DNA of 59,417 bases from Eutrophocola sp963925675 (lineage in GTDB: Bacteria > Pseudomonadota > Gammaproteobacteria > Pseudomonadales > Pseudohongiellaceae), in assembly GCA_963925675.1 (NCBI GenBank), contig CAWUSW010000048.1, positions 1-59,417 on the forward strand, written 5' to 3'. Below are positions 51,516 through 59,417 of the stretch, one piece after another. The number at the start of each line of letters is the position of its first letter. Positions within the stretch are counted from its first letter, which is position 1. The notes below the pieces were generated by a model. That model saw only the letters and a program-made list of their open reading frames with translations. It was not told where the DNA came from and made no database searches. The position numbers and the translations under genes were made by a program.

Positions 51516-52559
51516 TTGAATAAGGCAGGTATAAAGGCAGGAATAGTAGGAGCAACCGGATATACGGGTCAGGAGTTGCTGCGCTTGCTGGTAAAACACC
51601 CTCAAGTCACCTTACAGGCAGTCACCTCAAGAGGGGGGGCTGGAAAACCAGTTGCCTCCTTATTTCCTAATTTACGAGGCTGTCTTGAGCTGAATTTTGT
51701 TGCCCCGGATCCAGAACTGTTAAAGACATGTGACGTCGTGTTTTTTGCCACCCCCAATGGCACAGCCATGACGATGGTGCCCCAATTGCTTGAGGCCGGG
51801 GTAAAAGTAGTGGATTTATCTGCAGACTTTCGGATTAAAGATGCTGCGCTCTGGTCCAAATGGTACGGGATGGAGCATGCTTGTCCTGCGCTTATTGAAG
51901 AAGCGGTGTATGGCCTGCCAGAAATGAACCGTGAACTGGTTAAAAATGCGCGGGTGCTTGCTAATCCAGGCTGTTACCCGACGGCTGTCCAGCTGGGTTT
52001 TCTGCCTTTGCTAAAAAACAATCTTATTGATACCAGCCGTTTAATTGCTGACTGCAAATCCGGGGTAAGTGGGGCCGGGCGCAAAGCCGATATTGGTTTT
52101 CTGCTTTGCGAAACCAGTGAGAGCATGAAGGCCTATGGCATTAATGGGCACAGGCATTTGCCGGAAATAACCCAGGGGCTCAATACGGCAAGTATTGAGC
52201 CGGTTAATCTGACTTTTATGCCGCATCTGACGCCTATGATCAGAGGGATTCAGGCGAGTTTGTATGCGACCCTGCTGGATTCCGGTGTCGACCTGCAAGG
52301 CCTGTTTGAGGATTTTTACCGCGATGAGCCCTTTGTAGACGTGCTTGAAGCTGGTATGAGCCCGGATACTCGCAGCGTTCGAGGAACCAATAATCTCCAG
52401 CTGGCAGTTTGCCGCCCTCAGGATGGTAATACTGTAGTTGTTCTGGCAGCCGAAGATAATCTTGTGAAAGGGGCAGCAGGACAGGCAGTACAAAACATGA
52501 ATATAATGTTTGCTCTTGACGAAACTTCAGGGCTGGAAATTGTAGCGGCATTACCCTGA
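51516..52559 (+). CDS. argC: N-acetyl-gamma-glutamyl-phosphate reductase
   Basis: A 347-residue NADPH enzyme of arginine synthesis reducing N-acetylglutamyl phosphate to the semialdehyde. The cofactor loop is IKAGIVGATGYTGQELLRLL, the nucleophile Cys153 in LANPGCYPTAVQLGFLP and the histidine in INGHRHLPEI. The start is TTG (51516), supported by AGGGG eight bases upstream. It is divergent from hemJ and leads the argC-to-tyrS block. Confidence 0.97.
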   Translation: MNKAGIKAGIVGATGYTGQELLRLLVKHPQVTLQAVTSRGGAGKPVASLFPNLRGCLELNFVAPDPELLKTCDVVFFATPNGTAMTMVPQLLEAGVKVVDLSADFRIKDAALWSKWYGMEHACPALIEEAVYGLPEMNRELVKNARVLANPGCYPTAVQLGFLPLLKNNLIDTSRLIADCKSGVSGAGRKADIGFLLCETSESMKAYGINGHRHLPEITQGLNTASIEPVNLTFMPHLTPMIRGIQASLYATLLDSGVDLQGLFEDFYRDEPFVDVLEAGMSPDTRSVRGTNNLQLAVCRPQDGNTVVVLAAEDNLVKGAAGQAVQNMNIMFALDETSGLEIVAALP

Positions 52560-52592
52560 CGTCTGTTGAATTAATTTTCCAGGAAAGTGACT

Positions 52593-53336
52593 TTGAATAA
52601 AGCACCAATAGTCAAAGGCAGTAAACAGCTTAAGATGGTAGTTGTTCCCTATCGTCCATGGAGTAAGACGCTGTCTCGTCTGGGCGTAATAATTATGCTC
52701 GCTGCCTGTGGCACCGGCTTTTACTTCTATGGCCATAGCCAGGGTGTATTTGTGAACGGCGATGCAAGGGAGCAGCGCGATCAATTAATGGTACGCGTAG
52801 AAGTGATGGGCGGACAGCTTGATGGCCTGCAGCAGGAATTAATAAATAGGGAACAGGCCAGTACCGTGGATCGCCAGGCGCTCGATGAGGTAAAGGGCAC
52901 GATAATGAATTTGCGGGAAACCATCTCTCAGCTGGAAGAAGATGTACTTTATTACAAGCAGATCATGTCACCTGAAAATAATGAGACAGGACTGATGATC
53001 GGGCAGCTTGATTTGCTGCAAACAGACCAGGCAAACCGTATTCGTTATCGCCTTGAGCTCAGACAGGTTGGCAATAATGACAATCTGATTTCCGGTTATA
53101 CCAATGTAAATATCCTCGGGACTCAGGATCGTCAGGAAATATCCATACCTCTGCGCAGCCTGGCAGTGGATGAAGATCAGATAGATATTAAAATTCAGTT
53201 CCGTTATTTCCAGAATATTCAGGGGGAGCTGGAGTTGCCACAGGGTTTTGTTCCCGTGGGAGTACAGATAATTGCTGTGGCTGAAGGTGACAATGAAAAA
53301 ACAATTCAAAAGAGCTTTGCCTGGCTTGTCGAATAA
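52593..53336 (+). CDS. DUF6776 family membrane protein
   Basis: A 247-residue protein with one N-terminal membrane helix (about 28-45, RLGVIIMLAACGTGFYFYGH), a coiled coil (about 60-125, rich in Gln/Glu/Leu) and a C-terminal beta-rich periplasmic domain (QANRIRYRLELRQVGNND). This is the DUF6776 family, which sits beside argC in many gammaproteobacteria and precedes bactofilin. Function is unknown; a morphogenesis role with the bactofilin is plausible from position. TTG at 52593 has AGGAAA at proper distance; a GTG at 52587 is too close to it. Confidence 0.75.
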   Translation: MNKAPIVKGSKQLKMVVVPYRPWSKTLSRLGVIIMLAACGTGFYFYGHSQGVFVNGDAREQRDQLMVRVEVMGGQLDGLQQELINREQASTVDRQALDEVKGTIMNLRETISQLEEDVLYYKQIMSPENNETGLMIGQLDLLQTDQANRIRYRLELRQVGNNDNLISGYTNVNILGTQDRQEISIPLRSLAVDEDQIDIKIQFRYFQNIQGELELPQGFVPVGVQIIAVAEGDNEKTIQKSFAWLVE

Positions 53337-53412
53337 AGGGTCGAATGAAGAGTCGGGTAAACAGACGAATAAATTTTGTAAAAGTCAGTGCCATTAATTT
53401 TTCGGAGATTAC

Positions 53413-53850
53413 GTGAAGAAACCATTCAGCACAGAAAATATTACTACTCTGATTTCGAAAGCCACTGAAATTACCGGTGACCTGCATTTTAGCGGCGTGC
53501 TGGAAGTTGAAGGAAAAATCCGAGGCAACATTTATGCCGATGACGACTCTTCTGCTGAAGTGCGAATCAGGGAATGTGGACTTGTGCAGGGTGAGATCAA
53601 AGTGCCTTCTGTTATTATCAATGGTCTGGTGGAAGGGGATGTCCATTCCACTCAACATCTGGAATTGGCAGCAAAAGCCCGTGTTGTTGGTAATGTTTAT
53701 TATCACCTTATCGAAATGGTCATGGGCTCTGAAGTAAACGGTAGCCTGTGCCATCGTACTACCGCTGATATGAAGCCAAGGCAGATTGGTATTGAAAAGT
53801 CTGATGTTACAGCGAAAGATGAAGTCCCCACCTTTGTGGAAAACCCGTAG
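53413..53850 (+). CDS. bactofilin (polymer-forming cytoskeletal protein)
   Basis: A 145-residue bactofilin (DUF583) that self-assembles into filaments scaffolding cell-wall growth or appendages. The beta-helix core shows the regular pattern TEITGDLHFSGVLEVEGKIR, GEIKVPSVIINGLVEGDVHS and VVGNVYYHLIEMV. N- and C-terminal tails are short. The start is GTG (53413) with GGAG upstream. It follows the DUF6776 gene, a conserved pair, and precedes erpA. Confidence 0.92.
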   Translation: MKKPFSTENITTLISKATEITGDLHFSGVLEVEGKIRGNIYADDDSSAEVRIRECGLVQGEIKVPSVIINGLVEGDVHSTQHLELAAKARVVGNVYYHLIEMVMGSEVNGSLCHRTTADMKPRQIGIEKSDVTAKDEVPTFVENP

Positions 53851-53930
53851 AGATCACCTCAAATACTTGACCATTTTGCTTGGTTATTAGATAATCAAGC
53901 CCTCATTAACACCCGTTTCGGAACAAATCC

Positions 53931-54308
53931 ATGACAGCTGTAGAAAATGTCAATGACCCTGTCGTTGGTACCCATGATGCGGTAGCGATTTCGCTTACCG
54001 ATAATGCGTCCAAAAAGGTCAAAGCACTGATTACAGAGGAAGGAAACCCTGCCCTCAAGTTGCGCGTGTTTGTGACTGGTGGGGGGTGTTCAGGATTTCA
54101 GTATGGTTTTTCTTTTGATGAGAACTCAAACGAGGATGATACGGTGATCAGCAATAATGGTGCTGAATTACTGGTAGATCCTTTAAGCTTTCAATATCTG
54201 GTGGGTTCCAGGGTGGACTATACCGAAGGGCTGGATGGTTCAAAATTCATCGTGAACAACCCTCTTGCAACAACTACCTGTGGTTGCGGCATGTCCTTTT
54301 CAATGTAA
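53931..54308 (+). CDS. erpA: iron-sulfur insertion protein ErpA
   Basis: A 125-residue A-type carrier that delivers Fe-S clusters to target enzymes. The three conserved cysteines are in VFVTGGGCSGFQYGF and TTTCGCGMSFSM. The N-terminal segment before AISLTDNASKKVKAL is somewhat longer than in E. coli. It converges with anmK across a 151-bp gap holding an inverted repeat. Confidence 0.96.
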   Translation: MTAVENVNDPVVGTHDAVAISLTDNASKKVKALITEEGNPALKLRVFVTGGGCSGFQYGFSFDENSNEDDTVISNNGAELLVDPLSFQYLVGSRVDYTEGLDGSKFIVNNPLATTTCGCGMSFSM

Positions 54309-54353
54309 TTTCCAAATAAACTCTGAACCAAGGCGCCGCAGGCGGCATGCCAC

Positions 54354-54448
54354 GGGACAGACTTTGGTCTCACAATATCCTTGTTTTTTGCTTAAACTGA
54401 TTGTAGTAAACAGAGATTGAATACCAGTTAATCTTTAGGGTCTGTCCC
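54354..54448. repeat. inverted repeat between erpA and anmK
   Basis: GGGACAGAC (54354-54362) and GTCTGTCCC (54440-54448) bound a 95-bp stretch between convergent genes. The motif resembles ends of transposase-associated or REP-like elements, but no target duplication is visible. Confidence 0.5.
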
Positions 54449-54459
54449 TGCTGGGAAGA

Positions 54460-55584
54460 CTACCTCTTACCCCCGTAATAAACACCACCGGCAATCACAG
54501 GGTGTGCTGAACCGGTAATTTGTGTGAAGTCTACCGGCCGTTGCATCAGCGTTTGCAATGCCAGCCAGGCAAACGCGACCGCCTCCATGCTGTCTTCCAT
54601 CACGCCAAGAGCAGAACTTGGCATAAGGTCAAACTCTGGCAAGGTCCTGGCAAGGCTTTTCATAAGAAAGTGATTACTTGCTCCGCCTCCACATACTATT
54701 ATTTCACCTTCCTGCCATTGGTTGAGAATTGCATTACTGATGGTCTGAACAGTGAGCGCAAGCAAGCTTGCCTGGATATCCTGCGGTGAAGGCTGTTGTT
54801 TTAGTTCCGCCAGTTTACCTTCCAGCCACCTTTTGTTAAATAATTCCCGGCCAGTGCTTTTTGGCGAAGGGAGCCCGAAGTAGGGCTCTTCAAGCATTAA
54901 CGCCAGTAGCGCGTCATCAACCTTGCCACTTTCAGCCCACTTACCGGCCTTGTCGTAAGGGTGTCCCTGGTGTTCCTGAATCCAGATGTCCATCAGGACA
55001 TTTCCCGGACCGGTATCGTATCCGGATATAGTGCCGATTTTCCCCAACAGGGTGATATTCGACATACCGCCAATATTTACAATAATGCGATTTTGCTCTG
55101 CAGTGGAGAATATCTCCCGGTGAAATGCTGGCACAATTGGTGCACCTTGCCCTCCAGCAGCCAGGTCCCGACGCCTGAAGTCAGACACGGTTGTGATGCC
55201 GGTTAATTCGGCGATGGTGTTGGGGTCACCTATCTGCAGTGTAAACGGTGTAGCCGAAGTATCTTGCTGTGGTTGGTGACGGATAGTTTGGCCGTGACTG
55301 CCTATAGCGGCAATTTGTGAGGGCTTTAATCCATTTAGCTCAAGAATATGCTCAACGGATAAAGCCAGCTGCCTGGCAAACTCCACATCTGCTTCCCCCA
55401 GCAAGGGAATTTGACTGTCATGATCTTCGCAAAGGTGCAGAAGTTTTTCTCTGAGATCATGGGGAATTTCAGTATTGATGAAATCCAGTTGATAAGGCTT
55501 GCTGTTACTGAAATCTACCAGTGCGCAGTCAATGGCATCCATGCTGGTGCCGGACATCAAGCCAATGTATATCGAGGAGGTCAT
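54460..55584 (-). CDS. anmK: anhydro-N-acetylmuramic acid kinase
   Basis: A 374-residue kinase that recycles cell-wall anhydroMurNAc by opening the anhydro ring and phosphorylating it. Signatures are IYIGLMSGTSMDAIDCALVD, IAAIGSHGQTIRHQP, FRRRDLAAGGQGAPIVPAFH and ICGGGASNHFLMK. Its ATG shares one base with the stop of the M23 peptidase gene (TAATG), so the two are translationally coupled, both working in peptidoglycan turnover. Confidence 0.96.
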   Translation of the reverse strand: MTSSIYIGLMSGTSMDAIDCALVDFSNSKPYQLDFINTEIPHDLREKLLHLCEDHDSQIPLLGEADVEFARQLALSVEHILELNGLKPSQIAAIGSHGQTIRHQPQQDTSATPFTLQIGDPNTIAELTGITTVSDFRRRDLAAGGQGAPIVPAFHREIFSTAEQNRIIVNIGGMSNITLLGKIGTISGYDTGPGNVLMDIWIQEHQGHPYDKAGKWAESGKVDDALLALMLEEPYFGLPSPKSTGRELFNKRWLEGKLAELKQQPSPQDIQASLLALTVQTISNAILNQWQEGEIIVCGGGASNHFLMKSLARTLPEFDLMPSSALGVMEDSMEAVAFAWLALQTLMQRPVDFTQITGSAHPVIAGGVYYGGKR

Positions 55585-57092
55585 TACTGTTTGGGATTAA
55601 CAGTAAGCTGAGCAATATTCCTGGTAGTACTTGCGTGAGTTTCCAGTTGCGCCAATAAAATCTGTGATTGCTCCATGAAGCGCTGCATCTCAGCGTCGGG
55701 AACAGATTCGGCTTTAGGTAATTTGTCATGAATGGTTCTTGAATTTCGATGCACGCCATCCATCAGGAATTCATAATGGAGATGGGGCCCGGTGGCGCCA
55801 CCAGTTGAGCCTACATAACCTATTACCTGACCTTGTCTGACGCGGCTGCCGGTCTTCACCCCTTTGGCATAATCATTCAAGTGGGCATATTTAGTTTGAA
55901 ATTTCTCGCCATGTTGGACGACGACCAGTTTGCCAAAAGAACCATTGCGAGATGCCCAGGTAATTCTGCCGTCACCAGCAGCGACAACCGGTGTGCCACG
56001 AGGAGCCGCATAATCAGTGCCTTTATGAGCCCGGATAGTATTGAGTATAGGGTGTTTTCTGCGCGGATTAAAACCATCACTGATACGGGTAAAGTCGACA
56101 GGGTTGCGCAGAAAGGCCTTGCGCATGCTTTCCCCTTCCGGATTATAGAAGTCAGTACTTCCTTCGCTATTTCTGTAGCGTACAGCGGTATAGGTTTCGC
56201 CCTGGTTGGTGAACTGGGCTGCCTGGATTGCGCCATAGCCGATATATTCCCCATCAATATACTGTTCTTCATAAAGCAGGTTAAAGGTATCGCCTTTTCG
56301 TGTGTCTAACAGGAAATCGATCACCCCGCCAAAAATACCCGCCAGCTCCATGGTGACGCCAGCTGACATCCCGCCACGCTGGGCGGCAAGGAACAGGGAA
56401 TCGTCAATAGTTGCTTCACGGAAAACCTGGCGAACTTCAGGTTGACGATAATTCTCATTGGCGGTGAAGTAGCCTTCTTCAATTTTTTTGAATTCTACGC
56501 TTTCCAGTTTATTTTTAATGACGTTAAGGGAAACCAGCTCATTGCCTTTCTCAGTGGTGTGATCAAAATAGAATTCCAGCTCGTAGCCAGGATAGAGATT
56601 GCTGAGCAGGGAAGATTTCGGTTCACTGTTGCTGACTTCGTAAACATCACGAGCAGACAATCCGGCACGCGCAAAAATGAGGGTCAGATTATCACCGGAT
56701 TTCACTTTGGTGACGAAATCAGGACCTGATGATTGCCCTGTAATTTCCGTTTTAGCAGGTAAAGGCATGGTCGAGGGTGCTGAAAGGTTGGTCGGTAAAT
56801 CAAATGATACTTCCGAGACTATAAAGGAATCGATCTCGCCTTTATCGATCAATGCTGTGTTTATAGCAGGATCTTCTTCTATAGTTTCAGCAATAGTTTC
56901 TGCAATAGTTTCAAAAGCAGGGCTGGTTGCAGCCAGCTCTGCTGCTGAATTTCGAAGTATAAGAGTCGGTCCTGGATACTCATTTTGATGAGTAATAATG
57001 ATCAGGAAACAGACAAGGCCAAGCAGCAATATTCGATGCTTGCCTGGCAAAAAGCCGTCTAGGCGGCGTTTGATAGAATCAATAGTATCCAT
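55584..57092 (-). CDS. M23 murein endopeptidase (MepM-like)
   Basis: A 502-residue zinc metallopeptidase that cuts peptidoglycan cross-links to allow growth. One N-terminal membrane anchor (about 20-35) precedes a repetitive linker (FETIAETIAETIEED), an OapA/LysM-like domain (VKSGDNLTLIFARAGLS), and a LytM domain with HKGTDYAAPRGTPVVA and GPHLHYEF as metal ligands. All M23 ligands appear present. It is divergent from tyrS with 279 bp between and coupled to anmK. Confidence 0.93.
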   Translation of the reverse strand: MDTIDSIKRRLDGFLPGKHRILLLGLVCFLIIITHQNEYPGPTLILRNSAAELAATSPAFETIAETIAETIEEDPAINTALIDKGEIDSFIVSEVSFDLPTNLSAPSTMPLPAKTEITGQSSGPDFVTKVKSGDNLTLIFARAGLSARDVYEVSNSEPKSSLLSNLYPGYELEFYFDHTTEKGNELVSLNVIKNKLESVEFKKIEEGYFTANENYRQPEVRQVFREATIDDSLFLAAQRGGMSAGVTMELAGIFGGVIDFLLDTRKGDTFNLLYEEQYIDGEYIGYGAIQAAQFTNQGETYTAVRYRNSEGSTDFYNPEGESMRKAFLRNPVDFTRISDGFNPRRKHPILNTIRAHKGTDYAAPRGTPVVAAGDGRITWASRNGSFGKLVVVQHGEKFQTKYAHLNDYAKGVKTGSRVRQGQVIGYVGSTGGATGPHLHYEFLMDGVHRNSRTIHDKLPKAESVPDAEMQRFMEQSQILLAQLETHASTTRNIAQLTVNPKQ

Positions 57093-57190
57093 AGGATTCT
57101 TATAGTGTTTTATATAGTAACGGACGTAATTGCTTGGATTATAACAAAAATATTTAAATGGTATAGCTTTTGTGCCGCGTCATTGTAATA

Positions 57191-57210
57191 GGCAAATAGT
57201 GGTATTTGCC
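57191..57210. promoter_or_regulatory. perfect inverted repeat, possible operator
   Basis: GGCAAATA/TATTTGCC (8-bp arms, 4-bp GTGG spacer) lies mid-way in the mepM-tyrS divergent gap, where an operator would be expected. Nothing else supports its role. Confidence 0.4.
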
Positions 57211-57371
57211 AGTGATTTGCAGGGGTTTTTTAAGAAACGGCCATTTTTCTTATAAAAATCAGTGTTTGCGGCGTTTAGCTGGCACTTTGCGTGTCTTGAT
57301 TGCCTAGCAATATGTAGGAGGTTTTAGTAAAGTTGCGCCTCTTTTATAAACCGGCATAGCAGATTATTCCC

Positions 57372-58676
57372 GTGACAGAGCAGCATTTAACAGAAAACCT
57401 CAATAAACGCGGCCTGCTGATGCAGGCCTCAGCCCAGGAAGAACTGGATGAACATCTGGCAAGTGGGTGTCGCACTGTTTATTGCGGCTTTGATCCCACG
57501 GCAGATAGCCTGCATATCGGCTCCCTGGTTCCTTTATTGGCGTTGAAGCGAATTCAGCTGGCAGGTCATCGCCCGATCGCGCTTGCCGGTGGTGCCACTG
57601 GCATGATTGGTGATCCAAGCTTCAAATCCAATGAGCGAAAATTGAACTCACTGGAAGTGACGGCGCAATGGACAGATAAGATCAAAGACCAGTTGTCGCG
57701 TTTTATCGATTTTGATTGCGGTGAAAACTCTGCTCTGGTGGTTAATAACCTGGACTGGACAGCCGATAAAGATGTGCTGACCTTCCTGCGCGACATTGGC
57801 AAGCACTTTTCTATCAATGCCATGATCCAGAAAGAAAGCGTTAAACAGCGCATAGAAAGGGAAGGGGAAGGGATTTCCTATACTGAATTCAGTTATATGA
57901 TTCTCCAGGCTTATGATTTTGCCATGCTCAATGAAATGCATGACTGTACTTTGCAAATCGGGGGCTCAGACCAATGGGGCAATATTACTGCCGGGATTGA
58001 CCTGACGCGCAGGCTTAACCAGCAGCAGGTATACGGATTGACACTGCCGCTGGTCACTAAAGCCGATGGCAGCAAATTTGGCAAGACGGAGGAAGGTACC
58101 ATCTGGCTGGATTCAGCGCGTACCTCTGTCTATGCTTTTTACCAGTTCTGGATTAATACCGCTGATGCCGATGTATACAAGTTCCTTAAATACTTTACCT
58201 TCCTGGACGTAGCTGAAATAGATGCTATAGAAGAAGCAGATAAATCTGCTGTTGGACGTCCCGAGGCACAAGGGATTTTGGCCAGAGAGGTGGCTCGGCT
58301 GGTGCATGGCGAAGAAGGGCTGCAAGCGGCCCAGCGTATTACGGAGGCCTTGTTTAGTGGCGATATAAGCGGTCTGACTGAAGATGATTTCGGGCAACTT
58401 AAGCAGGACGGTCTTCCTGCTTCTATTATAGCTAGTGAAATAGCAGCACAGGGCTTGTCCCTGGTTGAGCTATTGGTTCAAACGGGCCTTGCGCCTTCCA
58501 ATAAAATGGCGCGGGAATTCATCACTAACGGCGCCGTTTTGGTGAATGGTGAGAAGGCCACTGACCCAGGCGTTATGCTGGATATGAAAAAAGGGTTATT
58601 TGGTGAGTTCTTTTTGCTGAAACGAGGAAAAAAACTGTTCCACCTAGCCTATAGTGAATATGCCTGTAGCCTATAA
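57372..58676 (+). CDS. tyrS: tyrosyl-tRNA synthetase
   Basis: A 434-residue class I synthetase charging tRNA-Tyr. The HIGH-like motif is SLHIGSLVPL, and the KMSKS-like motif is KFGKT (KADGSKFGKTEEGTIWLDS). IGGSDQWGNI lies between, and the C-terminal S4 RNA-binding domain is LAPSNKMAREFITNGAVLVN. The start is GTG (57372), and no ATG fits. The gene is followed by a ribosomal RNA operon, as in pseudomonads. Confidence 0.97.
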   Translation: MTEQHLTENLNKRGLLMQASAQEELDEHLASGCRTVYCGFDPTADSLHIGSLVPLLALKRIQLAGHRPIALAGGATGMIGDPSFKSNERKLNSLEVTAQWTDKIKDQLSRFIDFDCGENSALVVNNLDWTADKDVLTFLRDIGKHFSINAMIQKESVKQRIEREGEGISYTEFSYMILQAYDFAMLNEMHDCTLQIGGSDQWGNITAGIDLTRRLNQQQVYGLTLPLVTKADGSKFGKTEEGTIWLDSARTSVYAFYQFWINTADADVYKFLKYFTFLDVAEIDAIEEADKSAVGRPEAQGILAREVARLVHGEEGLQAAQRITEALFSGDISGLTEDDFGQLKQDGLPASIIASEIAAQGLSLVELLVQTGLAPSNKMAREFITNGAVLVNGEKATDPGVMLDMKKGLFGEFFLLKRGKKLFHLAYSEYACSL

Positions 58677-58740
58677 AAATAGGGCATTTTGGGCGAAATT
58701 AAGAATGAATAAATTCTTTTCAAATAAATTTAAAAAATCC

Positions 58741-58768
58741 TTGTGTGTTATCGAGTAATAAGTATAAT
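58741..58768 (+). promoter_or_regulatory. candidate rRNA operon promoter P1
   Basis: TTGTGT, a 16-base spacer and TATAAT (58763-58768), with an AT-rich UP-like tract (58705-58737) upstream and a GC-rich discriminator GCGCC after it, which is a stringent-control feature. The -35 is weak, as in many P1 promoters. It begins the 341-bp leader between tyrS and 16S, in which I see no protein gene. Confidence 0.7.
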
Positions 58769-58790
58769 GCGCCTTCCCTTGAGACAGGGA

Positions 58791-58805
58791 CGCTCTTTAA
58801 CAATT
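58791..58805 (+). promoter_or_regulatory. rRNA antitermination boxA
   Basis: CGCTCTTTAACAATT is nearly identical to the E. coli rrn leader boxA, the NusB/S10 loading site of the antitermination complex. The hairpin TTTGC-TTCG-GCAAA (58908-58921) lies further on in the leader. Confidence 0.85.
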
Positions 58806-59017
58806 AGATCAAGTAATAGAAGTGGGTGTTTGCTGGTTGATTTTGTATCGAAAAATACAAACTCAGTGAGTAAACAACTGCTAATAATTTATTAGCTTTA
58901 GACCTATATTTGCTTCGGCAAACTTAGGATCTAACAGTAGTTTTATTAACTGAGTCATAAAGCTTTTAAGTGTGGAGTCTGGAATTTTGTAGTCGGGCAT
59001 CATGCTTTGAAAAACTT

Positions 59018-59417
<400 letters not shown>

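Overview
This window looks like the chromosome of a free-living, probably marine gammaproteobacterium. Three things point there. From 15.6 to 48.3 kb the gene order is smpB, ratA, ratB, bamE, fur, recN, grpE, dnaK, dnaJ, dapB, carA, carB, greA, yhbY, rlmE, ftsH, folP, glmM, tpiA, secG, tRNA-Leu, tRNA-fMet, rimP, nusA, infB, rbfA, truB, rpsO, pnp. That is almost exactly the arrangement I remember from Pseudomonas aeruginosa. The block argC, DUF6776 gene, bactofilin, erpA, anmK, M23 peptidase, tyrS, 16S rRNA is another pseudomonad-like order. The 16S 5' end (last 400 bases) is gammaproteobacterial in style. I cannot name the genus. Several families in the accessory block are frequent in uncultured marine lineages.

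Layout. (1) 1-2422: one end of an integrated genetic element. It has a tyrosine integrase of the P4/CP4-57 type, a hypothetical gene overlapping it, a shortened AlpA-type regulator and a partial gene cut by the window edge. The integrase sits beside the 3' end of the tmRNA gene ssrA (2423-2787, minus), the usual target of such elements. (2) 2915-15624: an accessory block of nine genes in which every product carries an export signal. They are a tannase-like esterase, two small secreted proteins, a quinohemoprotein dehydrogenase, a DsbA-like protein, a periplasmic ankyrin protein, a haem-c DUF1592-type protein, a Tat-exported DUF1552 protein and a metallo-beta-lactamase-fold protein. (3) 15647-48342: the conserved housekeeping block for trans-translation, envelope assembly, iron regulation, DNA repair, heat-shock chaperones, arginine/pyrimidine precursors, RNA modification, protein quality control, folate and cell-wall precursors, and the nusA-infB-pnp translation/RNA operon. 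(4) 48435-51344: a small transposon-like inverted-repeat element, an adenosine kinase-like gene and two haem-synthesis genes (hemL, hemJ). (5) 51516-59417: argC to tyrS and the start of a ribosomal RNA operon.

How they fit together. The trans-translation pair ssrA and smpB brackets the accessory block. The exported proteins of that block look like a periplasmic ester-cleaving and oxidising system, with electrons passing through c-type haem. A clear sigma-32 promoter precedes grpE and a weaker one precedes dnaK. A near-consensus sigma-70 promoter precedes tRNA-fMet, with two tandem terminators before rimP-nusA, the expected layout for NusA self-control. All six convergent gene junctions longer than about 25 bp hold repeats: REP-like palindromes, heptanucleotide arrays, a MITE-like element or a smaller inverted repeat. 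The most rewarding items are the exported block, the tannase homologue lacking both family disulfide cysteines, the 134-bp MITE-like element with a target duplication, and the secG stop codon that directly abuts tRNA-Leu.
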